Assembly: GCA_001414485.1 (NCBI GenBank)
Contig: LLEY01000001.1
Coordinates: 744,001-808,000 of the forward strand
Direction: 5' to 3'
Source: Calycina herbarum
Lineage: Eukaryota; Ascomycota; Leotiomycetes; Helotiales; Pezizellaceae
Length of the DNA stretch: 64,000 nucleotides
Positions within the stretch are counted from its first letter, which is position 1. Every line of letters starts with the position of its first letter. The notes under the pieces are model-generated. The model saw only the letters and a program-made list of their open reading frames with translations. It was not told where the DNA came from and made no database searches. Positions 34,346-46,355 of the stretch are shown piece after piece. Position numbers and translations under genes: made by a program.

Positions 34346-34976
34346 TCAACTTAATTGTTGGCTACACTCATTGTAGATCCGCTCGCAGCGTCGTCGTGCC
34401 TCCATCAAGACTGGATGATGCGGGTAGACCGCCATTTCCAATTCCACAGCCCCAAGTCCTCGTTGGTATCCCTCGTCTACATCAAAAATTTCCATGGATG
34501 CTTCTACGTAATTGAAAATCAATGGGGCGACCATATCGATGGCGAGCGAATTGTCCAAGTACTGTTGCTCCGTTGCGCGGCATTCATCAAGTCGCGGGCC
34601 TTGTGGAAATGACGGCGATCTACCTTGGTCGAGAGGGCGAAGAAGACTTTGCTGGCGAAAACAGAGATTTCGTATCGATGGAGATTGCCCTCCTCATCAT
34701 CTGGGTCGGCAAAAAGGTTGTAGCCCATTGCGAAACTTGATTGTGCATAAAATACAATCGCCGCTGGGTAATCACCATTTCTGGCTGACATGATTCCATT
34801 GTGCTTTAATATAACGGCAAGTTGTGTCATTTGAGCGTGGGAGAGAGGGAGGTTGGTCGCCGTGACATGGTTGAGTACTTGTTGTTTTTCGTCGTCTGTA
34901 AGAAGTCCAGTAATGTTCGTATTGATATGTGAAACGGCTCCAGCAGCAATTCAAATTCATTCTCAAACCCGGCCAT
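34346..34976 (-). pseudogene. Frameshifted unknown gene
   Basis: Three minus-strand pieces in different frames read as one protein: MAGFENEFELLLEPFH from 34976, then TGLLTDDEKQQVLNHV with LAVILKHNGIMSARNGDY and NLFADPDDEEGNLHRYE, then DECRATEQQYLDNSLAIDMV and ending MEARRRCERIYNECSQQLS. Shifts are needed near 34930 and near 34590 and no splice sites explain them. The middle part looks helical, perhaps TPR-like. I do not recognise the family. Two frameshifts suggest a pseudogene, or a low-quality region. Confidence 0.45.
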
Positions 34977-35149
34977 TCATCGATAAGCAGACCATTCGTT
35001 TACTCTAGGGTTGTTGAAGTAGCTGGGTGACTAGTTGTAGTAGAGGTCGATTATAGTAATTAATCCCCGAGGATGATTTTCCATTCATCGCTTTGCATGA
35101 TGTTTATGAATGTAATCAGTGTCGAAAGATGCTCTCCAGACATAATAAC

Positions 35150-35700
35150 CTATTTGAGTGGGATGTTTTGCTGGGCCTGTTGGTGGTGATCTAAAACAAT
35201 TTCCAAAACCGCGCCAGCACCATGTCTTGCATTGACAGTCTTAGTAGGTGTAACATTTCGGAGAAGTCGTAGGAACAGGTCGCTTCTAGTACTGAGCTTA
35301 ATTGGCACGAATGCCTGCTTAAATACGTCTAAACCAAAACGATTCTGGCAGAGAAGGGCGATGGGTACATTGGCCACAAGCACTTGAATGCCTAGGCTCG
35401 GATCTACTTTTGCAGTCGGGAGGAAGAGGTGGATTATCTTTGGGTTAAGATAGCGTCCGAGGGGTAGGGAAGGGGAGACTGAGAGTGGTAGCCGAGATGC
35501 TGAGAGGGGAATTGCTACGGAGGGCAAAACAGAACAAGGTGTGCGGAGAAGGAGGCGAGGAAGAGAGCAAAACCAGGAATGTTGATGTAGGCCATCTGTA
35601 CAAAAGGTAAGGATTTGATCCTCTCAATGAGCGGGGGGGTACTTACGTTGAAGCGATGTCTAGAGGCTGTTGCGATTTCGATTTGTGGTAGGTTGACCAT
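35150..35700 (-). other. Possible decayed gene, unknown
   Basis: At 35700 an ATG starts MVNLPQIEIATASRHRFN followed by a good donor GTAAGT (35646) and, after about 50 nt, acceptor TACAG leading into MAYINIPGFALFLASF and a stop. An overlapping frame from 35527 runs 125 residues (VLVANVPIALLCQNRFGLD, LFLRLLRNV). The two do not join in an obvious way. This may be a broken gene related to the pieces at 34346-34976, or two unrelated short frames. Confidence 0.25.
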
Positions 35701-36129
35701 CGCTATCTCAACCCAGCTTGGTAGACTGCGTTACAACTTTAATTCTAGTTCACAGTTAATTTTAAATTTGTGTACCTACGTCGGCAGACTTGGCAGACTT
35801 TGAGTTGTGGGAGACTGTTTGTTTACTTGCTTCGGTTATTAGCCGAAGGCGTTCTGAGGAGGAGTCAAAACCTAAAATCAATCTTTTTTCTACACCTCTA
35901 CTGACAGTAGCAGTTTATTTACACTTAATGCGTTATAAATTTCTTGTTTCTTTTATTTGGTGCTTTCACTACAGTCTGATAGCTTGTTTATAAAAGATTA
36001 TACCTGTACTTGCATTTTTTTCAGCCTTACGATAGAAGTTTTCAAAAAAACAATTACTTGAAATTAGAATAGAAAATGAAGAATTGAACAAGTATTTATA
36101 CTAATTATCTAATTTAATAAAATCGAAGC
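35701..36129. other. Intergenic turning AT-rich
   Basis: No gene seen. Composition shifts to strongly AT-rich after about 35880. Confidence 0.4.
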
Positions 36130-36880
36130 TATTTACGAGTTTTCGTAAGTTCTTATTAGTATTTTAATTAATCTATCTATAAAAGTAAAATAATAACTTT
36201 AGTAAGACTTGTAAACATAGACTTTAGTTATAATTTACTATTTATTAGTTGAATAAGTATAAGTTCTTTTTACTGTTTTAATTATTCTATTTAGATAGAT
36301 AAATTCATATCTTTAGTAAGACTTATTAATAGAAAGTTTTAAAGGAATATAATAGTTACCTTTTTTAATTTAGTATAAGTTTATATTACTTTCTTAATTA
36401 TTCTATTAAGCGAAGTAAAGAAATATCTAGAGATAAACTTAAGAATAAAGACTTTAGTTATAATTTAGTACTTATTATTTTATTTAGTATAAGTTCTTAC
36501 TAGTCTTTTAATTATTCTATATATATAGATGAAACGATATTTAGAGGTAAACTTCAGAATAAAAACAACAATTATAATTTAATACTTCTTTTCTTTAATT
36601 CAGGTATGCTTTTTTTAATCTTTTAATTATTATATTCTATAAGTAAAGTTATATCTCCAGGAAGACTTAAGAATAGAGACTTAGAAGTAATTGAATACTT
36701 GTCTTTTTAAATCGATATTAATATTTTCATTATTCTATTTATAAATAGATAGTAATTTAATACTTCTTTTCTTCACTTCAAGTAAGCTCTTATTTGTCTC
36801 TTAATTAATCTATTTAGATAAGCAAGCTTATATCTCTAGTAAGACTTCAGAATAGAGTCTTTAGAACTAGTATATTTTAT
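36130..36880. repeat. AT-rich tandem repeat, period about 115 bp
   Basis: The word TTAATTATTCTAT or close variants recurs at about 36166, 36279, 36394, 36509, 36623, 36729 and 36801. Between them similar words return in the same order (ATATCTNTAGTAAGACTT, AGACTTTAGTTATAATTTA, AGTATAAGTTCTTACTAG). That gives six to seven diverged copies of a monomer near 115 bp, the last ones shortened. C and G are almost absent, consistent with RIP of a duplicated array. Confidence 0.6.
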
Positions 36881-37935
36881 CTGACAATTATATAATTGAC
36901 TAACTTTATAACAGCCTTTTCAAGAAAATTACTATCCCCACCAATTATTATGTATGAGGTTATTCTCACTTTTAGCTGTATAAATAGATTATAGGTTCTC
37001 ACCAGGACGGGTGTCTCAATTTAGTTGTCTCTGGAGAAGGATTTCCGTAGGCTAGAAAAGAGTGGTTTTTTCTTCAGCAGTAAACTAGTATAATAATAGG
37101 CTATCTAATAAAGTTAAGTATTCTCAGAGGAGAGCTGCAACCGCTGCAAGAAAGGCCTTGCTGCGAGACGCTATAAGTGATTAGCCTTGACGCTACACCT
37201 AATTCACCTGAAAGAAAGAGAAGACCTGCCCAGGATCTCTGGGAGAGATAATGTAAAGGCTTTTGCTCTTTAAAATGATTTAGATAATTATTTTTCTCAA
37301 GAGAGAGAGCAAAATATAAGGAGATCAAAGGGAGTTAAAGAGAGTAAAGAGAAAAGAGGTTAGAAAAGCGAGGTGGACTAGCTAGGAAAGGTTAGGTAGT
37401 AGAAGAAATGATTAGTGATGAATTAATTATTCCTAAAAGGCTAAGCAATTGGTGAAATTAGCACCATCTGTAATTATTAGATAGAATATATCAGAACTAA
37501 TTGAATTGTGGTTTTTTTATTAGCGTAAGCTCTTGTAAAATGTTTTTTTCTTCTCTCCTTTTGAGAAAACAAAGACTAAAGAAAGAGGTGAGTATTAAGC
37601 AGATGTGTGGAGTGAGTGAAAGGATGAGAAAACTTGAAGAGAGTATGAGTTGAGGTGACGAAAAATGGTTCTTTTCTCGTGGTCCATCTGTCTTCCAGGT
37701 TCAAATTTCCCATCTGGCCAGACAAATATATTGTAAACTACGAATGTCAGGTGAATGGCACTTCTTACCTCCGCTGCCTAGTCACTTGACTACTCGCTTA
37801 GCTAGCTCGGTAGTCTATAAGTATCTGGTTCTTGCTCTAGGTAGAATGTCAAGCTCTTCGCCATCAACATACCGTGGAACCAAACATCTCAAGAACCCTC
37901 AGTCACAAAGCCAAAACTAAAGAAGCGACCTCAAC
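36881..37935. other. AT-rich to ordinary intergenic
   Basis: No gene recognised. The part nearest 37936 is the promoter of the small unknown gene. Confidence 0.4.
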
Positions 37936-38522
37936 ATGCCACCTCTCCAGTACATCAATGACCCCAATTTCCCCGAGCTTCAATCAACAGACCAGATCAG
38001 AATCATCAAAGCAGAAGCATTCGACGAAGGAACAGACAAATCGGAGCTCACGGTCATGAACTCCGTCGCAACCATCCTCTACAACTGCAAGCCCGAGGCC
38101 TTAAGAGCTCTCTTAGATTCAAATGTCAAATCCGTTACTTTTGCTCCTAAGCAGTTCGGCATGACGCTTAAGATCCAACGTGTTGAAGATGCTGTTCGGG
38201 TATGAGCCTCCTATTCCTTATCTATAAATGTTTTTCTCACAATGTCTAGATCAGTTATTTGTATGATATCGACATAGCTGCCGGTCGGTGGGGTGCTAAT
38301 TTCTTCGAGTATGGTCTCTTCCAGCGCGGCGCTGATCTCAATGATTGTATTCCCTATGCTGCCAATCAAGTCTTGACTATGCCGAAATTGATGAGGGCTG
38401 AGAGTGAAGTCTTTTCAAGCATTCGAATGTGGGCGAAGCAGAAAATTATGGAGAATTTTGCGGCGGCATTGTTGTATAATGAATCCTGGTCTCATAAATT
38501 GCTTGAGAGTGGGAATATTTAG
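37936..38522 (+). CDS. Small conserved protein of unknown function (178 aa)
   Basis: Exons 37936-38199 and 38250-38522; the 50-nt intron (GTATGA...GTCTAG) is phase 0 and joins RVEDAVR to ISYLYDIDIAAGRWG. I do not recognise a family. The protein starts MPPLQYINDPNFPELQ, has a KxSELTVMNSVATILYN stretch and ends with ANQVLTMPKLMRAESEVF and a helical tail. No signal peptide or membrane segment is seen. A pseudogene copy with the same exon order and intron position lies at 19922-20573, which supports the gene model and shows that the family duplicates. The PKLxRAES block is the best conserved part. Confidence 0.7.
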
Positions 38523-40175
38523 GTTAGGTTCTTATGATATTAAAACCTAAATTAGTATGAGCATTGCTGAAGCATCAAAGGAAATGTACAATATGAAACA
38601 CCCTTTTGTAATGAGAGGTGAATGAGCCAGTGCTTTTAGCCGAGATGCTTCGAAATGTCTCCTGATAAAACATCAGCAAAGCACAGAAGGTAGAAGTTCT
38701 ACATGGTAGAACAATAGAATGACCTTGCCAGATACTTCATTGTTGGGTTCCATTCCTTGATACTTGTATCGGCTGTTTACATAGGTTGTAAGGGTGGCTG
38801 CTGACTGATGCTTCATTTCTAGATACACGGTAGATGGGTATCTTGTTTGTATTGTAAACGAATAAATGAGTAGGATTCGAACGGAGATTTTCTGTTCGAC
38901 AGCGAGTTTTCTGCCTCTTTTTGTTCCAATATCAACAGATATGGTAGCAACAGTACGTTTCCCGAAAGAATTCTAGCTAATCCTTCAAATCATAAGTTGC
39001 TTCCTGACTCACTATTCCTTTCAGTGATACTCGATATTCTGAGACGGTGGAGGTAGAACTTTTTTTCTGTTATTGTTTCAAATAATTTGAAAACTATAGA
39101 CTGACAAGTAGGAATCCGAAAACGAAGGGACTATTTTCGGCAGTAAACACCCGACCTTTCATTCCCCCTCTACCATTTTCCCAGTTATTTTACCTCTCTA
39201 TTGTTTTTGCCCTTTTCACCCGCATCGCCTTTTAAGTTTATAAGATAGATAGATATCTTTGCTATCGGACTTGCTGGTGGGACCTCATTCAAGCCTCGCT
39301 TATTTGGTTTTATCACTCATTCGTTCTAGAAAACAACCTCTGAGACGTTTCAACAAATTACAGCTTCATCAGAAAACAGATTATTGGATTCATAATCAAC
39401 ACCTAGGAGAAGGTTCTAGAATGGAGGCTAATCATGTGAGATAGAATGCTCTTGAAGTATTCTAACATGTATATAATCCCCTACTTCTCTTACTCTCTTA
39501 AAGAGTTTGAGAGACATAATACAAAAGCATTTTTGTAACATATATTTATGCTTCATTTTCTAAGTTTATTTTTTACTCATCCCGAACAATGATTTCTACA
39601 ACGCAGTGGTTTAGATGATATTCGGTGGCAGATTGAATTTCGATAGCAGACGACGTTTCCTATATTTTCGTAATGAGTCGTAGAATGCCCTCTACTGGTC
39701 TTGTTTGCGAGACCTTTCCCTGGAAGCCCGGCTCCTAACAACTCAGAGAATAGTTGGGCTAGTGCTGTCTCTGGAAAAATCGGGTTGTCTTAATTCCTTT
39801 CTTTTCATTTCTGGCCATTCATTCCAATAATTAAACACCCTCCTCGCCAGGGTGAAAATGAGACGAAAATACAAACGAAAATAGCATTTAAACAATACAT
39901 TGCCGCTTCAAGCTCCATTTTGTTTATCAGAAAAATGAACTCAAGGTAGGATATCTTTACTTGATAGTAGATACTCAAGTCTGGCGACCGAGTCTCTGTC
40001 CGTCTTTGGAAATATTGCCCATATGGTTTCGTGGAGTCGCCACATTTCTCAACACTAGAAATGCTCTAGTTCCACCAGAAATCCGGGGATCGCATACTTG
40101 GTACATAATATGAGATTTCTACCATGAGAAGAATGGTTGTTTTGCTACAGGATCTTTTTTTTATACCTAGATATA
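38523..40175. other. Gene-free stretch
   Basis: No frame with family features. A GGATTCGAAC word at about 38874 recalls a tRNA T-arm, but no cloverleaf could be built. Confidence 0.4.
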
Positions 40176-40647
40176 CAGTCAGGGTCAACTTATAACCGAC
40201 ACATGCCACTTTTGCACCTAAACGCGGGGTAAACACCTTAAAATATTTATGCCGTCTGCTTATTTATAATATAATTCCTTTGAGGGGTTAAATAATTCGA
40301 GAGTTAACTATAATTCTATCTACTCGAATTACCTAGTAGATCTATACGTAAAAAGTTATTATGTAGTTAAGTATGGCAAAGTAGCAAAGTGCACGTTTTA
40401 CACCAAAAAGTAAGCGAAAACACCGAGAAAAACGCAACACCCCGCCCGCATAAAGATTATATAAGCAGCACAGCTTACTAGCATTGCGCATTAAATCAAA
40501 AGATAGATAGACTACTTCTTAAACTGAATTCTTGATCTTAGAAAAATCTATGGAGCGTAAGAGTAAAGATATGTGTTCGCAGAGTGGGTAAAACAGCTGT
40601 TTTTGGTGGGGTTTTGGAAAGTGTCGGTTATAAGTTGTCTAGTACTG
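40176..40647. mobile_element. Pogo/Fot1-type MITE (472 bp)
   Basis: Both ends begin CAGT and share CAACTTATAACCGACAC as inverted repeats (left 40176-40202, right 40621-40647). TA flanks each end (40174-40175 and 40648-40649). CAGT ends plus TA duplication are the hallmark of Fot1/pogo elements. A part at 40480-40560 resembles the start of a transposase gene, so this is probably an internally deleted copy. Confidence 0.75.
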
Positions 40648-41903
40648 TAGGTGCAAAAAAGGCTATTTCCTTAAATCTCTCGCTCTGATTCCTAACCCCA
40701 GCCTCAACAGGGAAAATCACAGACCATGAGGATTCTCATCACCTGTAGGGAATTTCCTTAGAAAAGAGCCCTAAATTAGTCAATGTTGTACGTTCGGGAT
40801 TCTTGGCATAACCATACATAATCACTTATATAATCCCAAACTATGCCAAGTTCTATATTCTCTGTGTTACCTTCTCTCCTTGTAATTCTTTTCCGAATGG
40901 TTCTGTACCCACTATGCTGTTCCTTGCTTGATACCCTGTAATACTACCATAGGCGGAGACGCGTACCCCTAGCAAAATTAGACGAGGGCGGGATGTTGCA
41001 GTAAGGCGGCAGTGAAAGATACAGTCGACCCGAGATGTTGGAACTACAACTTTTAGTTCAGTGGTGGTGTCGTATGAGTTTCCGAAGCCGAAAAATGAAA
41101 ATATGGCTGAATATGTATTCGGCAACTTTGGGTCAGCCAATTTGAAATGTCATTATGGAGCTTGTTCAGATGTCCAGAAGAAAAGTGTATTCCTGTAAGA
41201 TGCCGTCTCATCTTTTATTATGTTGCTTACGCTATGTCGGGTAGTAAGAGATGGTGTAATTTTCAACAATTCAAAATATTTCCGTAATTTCCTGAAGGAT
41301 TTCTATTACAATTACTTTTTTTTAAGTGGCTGAAACAAGTGGAAGCACGATAATGAACTCATCACCACCTTTTCAGGACTTACGGCCGTGTAACGGTGAA
41401 GGTTTATCGACTCAATACAAACAATTAACGCCTTCATTACACACGATAAGCCGCCAAAGCTCGCTTAAGCACCGCCCTGCGCCTACCGCTTGAAGGATCG
41501 GAACTTCACTGGTGGAAAATCTCGATATCATGTCGTTGAAGAAAATACTTTGCCTTATGCGCATGCCAATGGTGCTTATGCATACGCATCATCAGTTTTT
41601 TGTATGCAGCTGTACAGAAGTTGAAGTCGTTAAGACGAAATAAGTGAATGAGTCGAGATACCATAGAGTGTTTACAGGGGGGTGCAACCACTTAAAATAC
41701 GAGAAATGCGCCTACCTAATAATCCTTGACGACCACGCAATTTATTTTTATAGCTACAGGTGATAATCAGACCGATTCTGTATGACGCAATTGCTATCAA
41801 GAGAACTATATCTAGCCAGTGCTCTCATGATAATTCAAGCGTCAAGAATTTCATGCTTCTCTCTTCCTTCAAATCGAGCAAAACAATATCGAAATCCACC
41901 AAG
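40648..41903. other. Gene-free stretch upstream of the secreted protein
   Basis: No gene recognised. It probably carries the promoter of the gene at 41904. Confidence 0.4.
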
Positions 41904-42446
41904 ATGCAGTTTCCAACCACACAGTTCCTCGTGGCCCTTGCTCTAAGCAGCACTGCTTTGGCACAGATCACCGGTCCATTCTTCATCACCATTGTCCCAG
42001 AAGACGGAACTGCTTCGTATCCTGCAACTGTGGCCACCGTTTCCCGCGGAGCCCAAATCCTCTCTTCGGCCTTGACATACGACCAAGAATTCTTGTTCAA
42101 CGTGCAAGTACTTATCCATATGAATCAACGATTCTTACTAACACAACCAACCAGCACTTCTTCTCGTCTTTTTAAAGCAGACGAACCCACCAATGGTAGC
42201 GGACCGATCAATGCAGACGCTCCCTACCTTTTCAACAATGCGGGAGGAGCTGGATCAGAGCTGGAGCAACTTACCGTCGACGGAGAGGTCTACTTGATCA
42301 AGGCGGGCACATCATCTGGTAGGATCTACGCGTGGTGGAGCATCCCAACCCCCGAGGGTTTTGCTGTCAACGTTTTCTGGGAAGGTGCTACTTCTGAATT
42401 GGCTATTGCTGCCCTGAGAATCGATCTTGAAGCACCTACCAAATAG
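41904..42446 (+). CDS. Small secreted protein, unknown function
   Basis: From the ATG at 41904, MQFPTTQFLVALALSSTALA is a clear signal peptide with cleavage expected before QITGPFF. The frame stays open to 42446 (180 residues) without splicing. However, 42108-42154 looks exactly like a fungal intron (GTACTT, branch TACTAAC, acceptor CCAG). Its removal (47 nt) would shift the frame and end the protein after HFFSSF. The second half (LTVDGEVYLIKAG, IYAWWSIPTPEGFAVNVFW) is clearly protein-like in the unspliced frame. Either the intron-like piece is retained, or a small indel has broken the gene. I do not recognise the family; an effector-like extracellular role is only a guess. Confidence 0.5.
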   Translation: MQFPTTQFLVALALSSTALAQITGPFFITIVPEDGTASYPATVATVSRGAQILSSALTYDQEFLFNVQVLIHMNQRFLLTQPTSTSSRLFKADEPTNGSGPINADAPYLFNNAGGAGSELEQLTVDGEVYLIKAGTSSGRIYAWWSIPTPEGFAVNVFWEGATSELAIAALRIDLEAPTK

Positions 42447-43097
42447 GGTACTGGTGGACACCGGAAGGGATTGGTTAGCACATATATTGTATATGAGTTC
42501 AAGAGGAAATGATGTATGAATCGGATTCTGGTGCTATGAGTTTTATTCCAGAAAGTTTCTCAAATGGCAAGGAAAAGCGTTTTGTTGGTATACGGAAAAT
42601 ACCACCCGCGTGATTTTCGATTGCATATAATAGACTTGATGACAATGAGGTCAGGTTGGCCTAAAATCATGAAATTGTGGTACTCAAGCCAGTATATAAC
42701 AAAAGCTCTTCGTATTTCCGCCAACATTTGCTTTCTAGTACTCCCTCCCAGATCTCACCATTTGGCCGCTGTTGAAAAAAATTAAGCGAAAATGATTAGA
42801 TATTTGAGGAGCTCAAAATCTCGGTTGTAGGAGAAACAGAAGGGTAATCACTCTCTTGAGTGAACCTTTGTACAATAAAAAGATGCAGGCCTAGTGAATT
42901 GAGTTTTGTATTCATCAGGAGGGCAGTGTTGGAGCACTGACTAGGGCCATAGTGTGGTTTTATTCAGAGCTTTCACACAATCCAGCGCAGCAACGACATA
43001 ATCACGAATAACGACCAGCACATGAACAATCCAATATCAAATTACACGACCCCGTACCGACCGACATATCGTCATTTGTTCAGCTAGTCTCACCAAA
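42447..43097. other. Intergenic, possible LTR remnant
   Basis: No gene. TGTTGGAGCACTGACTAG at about 42927 resembles the start of a Copia LTR and lies just before the gag relic, but I cannot find the partner copy. Confidence 0.3.
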
Positions 43098-43620
43098 ATG
43101 CCGAATCCAAGTTGTTCAATCCACGAACTACTCCTCCCTGCTCATTTCAAGCTCAAGGGCGAATCCAATTTCTCTGGAAGAAACATATTATTCTCCTAGC
43201 ACGTATGCATCGAATCCAGGAGTTATTAGACGACAACTTCAAAGTACCTCGAAGGCTTACACGGCTCAACCGTCGATGGTTTCATACGAAGGCTGATGTC
43301 GAGCGTTGGTCTAAATATGACCAGGCAGATGCCAAACTTCAATTGATAATCACACTCAATTGTGAAGATAATGTTGTGCACACACTCACGAACATCCAAG
43401 GCCCGAAAGCTTGTTGGGATATACTTGAGAGGAAGTACATGACGGACTCCGAAGAACTTTTTGAAGTGTACAACCGCATCTCCTGTGAGCAACAATAGTG
43501 CCACAGATTCTATCAACTAGTTCGTCAAGAATAGTCGCAAACTTGAAACTTTGGATTCTGGCTTGAGGAACAGAACGCAACTAATGAATTCGCTCGTGGG
43601 CCTCGAGGGAGAAATTTTTG
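43098..43620 (+). pseudogene. Ty1/Copia gag relic
   Basis: From an ATG at 43098 one frame gives FKLKGESNFSGRNI, and after a shift another gives LLARMHRIQELLDDNF, ADAKLQLIITLNCEDNVV and GPKACWDILERKYMTDS, then stops. These are the successive motifs of Copia gag polypeptides (UBN2/gag type). Further gag-like words (RFYQLVRQE) follow after a TAG. No reverse transcriptase or integrase is seen downstream, so most of the element is gone. Confidence 0.65.
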
Positions 43621-44067
43621 ACGAAAAGGTTGCTGAGTCGGAAGTTAATCCCCTATATCTCCAAATTGTTACTCTCCCAACTGAACCGGATAAAGATCAA
43701 GGGCAGGCTTGTTAGAGCCAGGGATCAATTTGGTGACTATATAGACTGCACTTTACAAATTGACGAGCTTTTGCTCAACTTTCAAATTTTGTGACTTGAC
43801 GCATCACAGACAGGGCATTGACGGACGTGATATTACTTTCAATCAACACCTTTTACAATACAAAAATGTTAAAAATGAGTTGGACTCCGACAGGACTCTA
43901 GCCCGTGCAGAGCCACTTCATTAAGTATAAGACAAACAGACCAGCATTAAAAATATAACGGCTGATCGAGTACCTAAATAGTGAGTTACCTTGTACAGAT
44001 GAATATCAACAAGGAAAACCAATTGTTGTTTGCCCCTCCTACCGGGTCACCTTACAGCTCAACGCTA

Positions 44068-44491
44068 GGTCTGGATAACGAATTAATAAATAATAAATAT
44101 TTTATTTTTAATTGATATTGGTAGATATTTGAATATTCGTCATTCGTAGTATAATAATTATTCATAAATAAATACTACTATTCACGAATATATTCGTAGT
44201 GTATAAGAAGTAACTAGTCTTAGTACCTCCAGCTATAATTTACAGCTATTTAAGTTAATATGCTTTAACTCTGAACTCATTTTACTTAACTCTGAGCCAA
44301 TTTAAGCTATATAGCTCTCCGTTTTCAGTAACATAATTAGATAGAGGATATATTCGAATAAAGAATATTCGTGAATTTAAGGCTTCTATTCGTCATTTAT
44401 ATTCGCAGTAAACGTAATTATTCATAAATATATTTGTAAGTCTTATAAATATTCGTGAACATCCGTAAAAGGAATATTCGTTATCCAGACC
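44068..44491. mobile_element. AT-rich TIR element (424 bp)
   Basis: The left end GGTCTGGATAACGAAT and the right end ATTCGTTATCCAGACC are inverted repeats, with TA on both outer sides (44066-44067 and 44492-44493). The interior repeats ATATTCGTGAATA-like words many times and carries no transposase. It is non-autonomous; the superfamily is uncertain. Confidence 0.6.
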
Positions 44492-44718
44492 TACTCAGCG
44501 CCTTAAACTTCTAAATCGCTCCTTCTATCTTTCTTCTAGTTCAACGGTTCTCCACCTCAACATATCGCCCTATCAGCTCAAAGTTTAGCACCTTGGACCC
44601 TAGCATCTTGAAGAGGTCGCTATTTCCCTGGTGGTCGACCTCTTGTCGCAATAACGCCGACAAAGGACACCGTCTCCCAAAACGTAGTAACTTTTTTACA
44701 CCAAGCCAAACAGCCATA

Positions 44719-45810
44719 ACGTACTTCACAGGCGAGCTGGCCACTTTTAAACTTTACAACAATCATCAACTTCTAGTTATATTATCTCAACCACACAACG
44801 CCTAAACGTCTTCCAACGAAAACAAGATCAACTTAGCTATCCAAGCACTCGAAAACGACGCGTCAATAACCCAACGACGCGCTACGAAGGCCTATGATGC
44901 CCCTCGATCCACCATTTTAAACCGACGCGCCGGAACCCAGCCAAGACGCGATTGCGAGCCTAATTCGAAGAAACTTACGAAGCTAGAGGAGGAGGCGATA
45001 ATTGGGCATATATTAGAGCAGGATTCGAGAGGGTTTTCGACTACAAAGGATATAGTACGAGATATAGCTAACAATTTGCTGAAGGAGCGCGATAGGCAGC
45101 CTGTAGGCAGGAACTGGCCGGACAACTTTATTCGGCGTCCACCTAAGCTAAAAACTCGATGGAGTCGTTCTTGTGATCATCAGCGAGCTTTAATTGAAGA
45201 TCCGCGGATCATTGGCCCATGGTTTACACTTGTACAGTCATTTAAAGACAAATATGGTATTATAGACGAGGATATATACAATTTCAACGAGACTGGTTTT
45301 ATAATAGGCGTTATATCATCTTAGCTTGTTATTACAAGTTTAGAGATATGTAGGAGACGTAAAAAAGTTCAGCTAGGCAATCGCGAATAGGTTACAGTTA
45401 TTTAAGGAGTTAATAGAAAGAAATCACAGATCTTTATAAGGTAACTAAAGCTATAACTAAGCATAGGAGTTATAAAAGAAAATATATTCAGAGTTAAGAG
45501 ACATTAACAGTAGAGGAAGTAATTGGTTTGATTACTCCTATAGAGAATAGCGATTAGGAGGGTAGTAGAGAGATAAAAAAGAAGGTTCGGGCAGAGAGGC
45601 ACTATAGGCGTTGTGGCAAAATTGGACATAATTCTCGTACTTGTCAAATAGAAATAGTAGATACTAAAGATAGTAACGACTCTGAATAATCTTATAGTAT
45701 CTTTTATTATATAATAGCTTGTTCTGGTGTTGAGTAATTTGTATTTAAAAATAAGTAGTTCGGAAAAGTGGCCAGCTCGCTTGGGTGGCCAGCTCGCTTG
45801 TGAAGTACGT
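44719..45810 (+). mobile_element. Fot1/pogo transposon relic, internally deleted
   Basis: Ends ACGTACTTCACA...TGTGAAGTACGT are inverted and flanked by TA (44717-44718, 45811-45812); the adjacent GCGAGCTGGCCACTTTT is also shared by both ends. Inside, the plus strand reads ALENDASITQRRATKAYDA (HTH), KKLTKLEEEAIIGHILE, GRNWPDNFIRR and IYNFNETGFIIGVISS, the DNA-binding and first DDE parts of Fot1 transposases. After a stop at about 45324 the middle is largely missing, and a C-terminal zinc-knuckle-like GKIGHNSRTC type sequence appears at about 45610. Stops are frequent. It cannot encode an active enzyme. At the right end the TIR sub-motif is present twice. Confidence 0.75.
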
Positions 45811-45812
45811 TA

Positions 45813-46355
45813 TCATTAAAATGGCAGTAAATTAATTTGATGCTCGAAATCGATGTAAATAATGTCTGTATTTTCTTTTTGTATTTTCTGGCATTAAGGA
45901 TTATTGGAGCTTTGGAACGGCGTGGGCGGAGTGCCAAAGACGCAGAAATGAGGTTATTTTTGTCCGCCCCCGATTCCTCTTCGACAACTCTTCCACGATA
46001 ATTAAACTCCGCATGGGTATCGTTTCATGCCTGCCTTTCTCACTGTCGTCATGGTAGCACGATGTCGACGTAAGATGGCAGGAGTGACCTTGAGTTCGTC
46101 CTGGATTGAGTAGTTGGGGGGCTGATCAAGTTGGGGAGTCGCGTCGCGCCTTCCTTTCCAACCCCAACACCAGCCCATTTGGTTCTGCATCGTCGTTCTT
46201 CTCCTCTGCAAACTCATGAGACCAGTTTATGGTTCTTGCTCCTTTGTTCTAGACGCGTAAGGGACCTCAATTTGGGATTTCTCGAATTGTGGTGGGTGAT
46301 TCCCCCAACACCACGTTCACCGGTTCTCGCGGCAGTTGAGGAACATCACTTCCCA
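45813..46355. other. Intergenic
   Basis: No supported gene between the transposon relic and the end of the membrane protein gene. Confidence 0.4.

Noticed and set aside
38860..38940. tRNA-like T-arm word GTTCGAATCC on the minus strand
   Set aside because: No acceptor stem or anticodon arm could be formed.
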